NCBI GenBank assembly: GCA_948663505.1
Contig: CAPNAQ010000078.1
Span: forward strand, 1-8,429
Length of the DNA stretch: 8,429 nucleotides
Reading direction: 5' to 3'
DNA from: an uncultured Clostridia bacterium
GTDB taxonomy: Bacteria > Bacillota > Clostridia > TANB77 > CAG-508
Within the stretch, counting starts at the first letter, position 1. Every line of letters begins with the position of its first letter. The notes beneath the pieces were generated by a model. That model had not been told where the DNA came from and ran no database searches. It was given only the letters and a program-made list of their open reading frames with translations. This document shows positions 8,331 to 8,429 of this stretch, one piece after another. The position numbers and the translations under genes are program-made.

Positions 8331-8429
8331 TTTTTATACTTTCCCTTCTTTCCGCTTCGCTCCATTCATCGTCATCCTGTACTAATTTTCTTTTGTTTTT
8401 ATTTTATATATTTTTTTAAATTTTATACA

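Noticed and set aside
8197..8385. 62-codon plus-strand frame at the right edge
   Set aside because: Antisense to the Rossmann-fold start of the dehydrogenase; hydrophobic only because the other strand is A-rich.

Overview
The window is A+T-rich DNA (roughly 25-28% G+C by eye in most genes). Strong AGGAGG-type ribosome sites, intrinsic terminators with long U tracts, and gene families typical of anaerobic Firmicutes suggest a member of the Clostridia. No 16S or other marker gene is present, so the genus is open. Nearly everything is read from the minus strand; the one clear exception is a lipoprotein gene.

Layout, left to right. (1) 1-834: the 5' 278 codons of a minus-strand GNAT-like acyltransferase, running off the left edge. 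(2) 968-1252: a 94-aa protein of unknown function. (3) About 1292-1558: upstream of it on the same strand, a promoter, about 230 nt of strongly structured untranslated RNA, and an intrinsic terminator ending about 20 nt before the ribosome site of the 94-aa gene. (4) 1761-2504 (+): a secreted lipoprotein built from 61-residue tandem repeats, clearly richer in G+C than its surroundings. (5) 2530-2576: a terminator between convergent units. (6) 2580-6481 (-): an integrative and mobilizable element module. It holds a large serine recombinase, a 200-bp stretch packed with inverted repeats that is the probable oriT, a MobV (Pre/Mob) relaxase, and two small overlapping reading frames. A strong hairpin plus U tract lies between the recombinase promoter region and its TTG start. 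(7) 6659-6928 (-): an 89-aa paralogue of the 94-aa protein. (8) 6978-7196 (-): tRNA-Tyr(GUA) with a perfect consensus promoter and its own terminator. (9) 7254-8330 (-): an NAD(P)-dependent dehydrogenase related to 2,4-diaminopentanoate dehydrogenase.

How the parts fit. The recombinase would excise and insert the element. The relaxase would nick at the hairpin-rich region next to its gene and start transfer with help from a co-resident conjugative element. This pairing recalls Tn4451/Tn4453, which encode TnpX (large serine recombinase) and TnpZ (Mob/Pre-type). No antibiotic-resistance cargo is visible. The element ends could not be fixed; the right end is probably between the recombinase and the 89-aa gene.

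The most unusual part is the pairing of small proteins with RNA genes. The two paralogues (94 and 89 aa) lie on either side of the element, and each sits directly behind an RNA gene and its intrinsic terminator: an unrecognised structured RNA in one case, tRNA-Tyr in the other.
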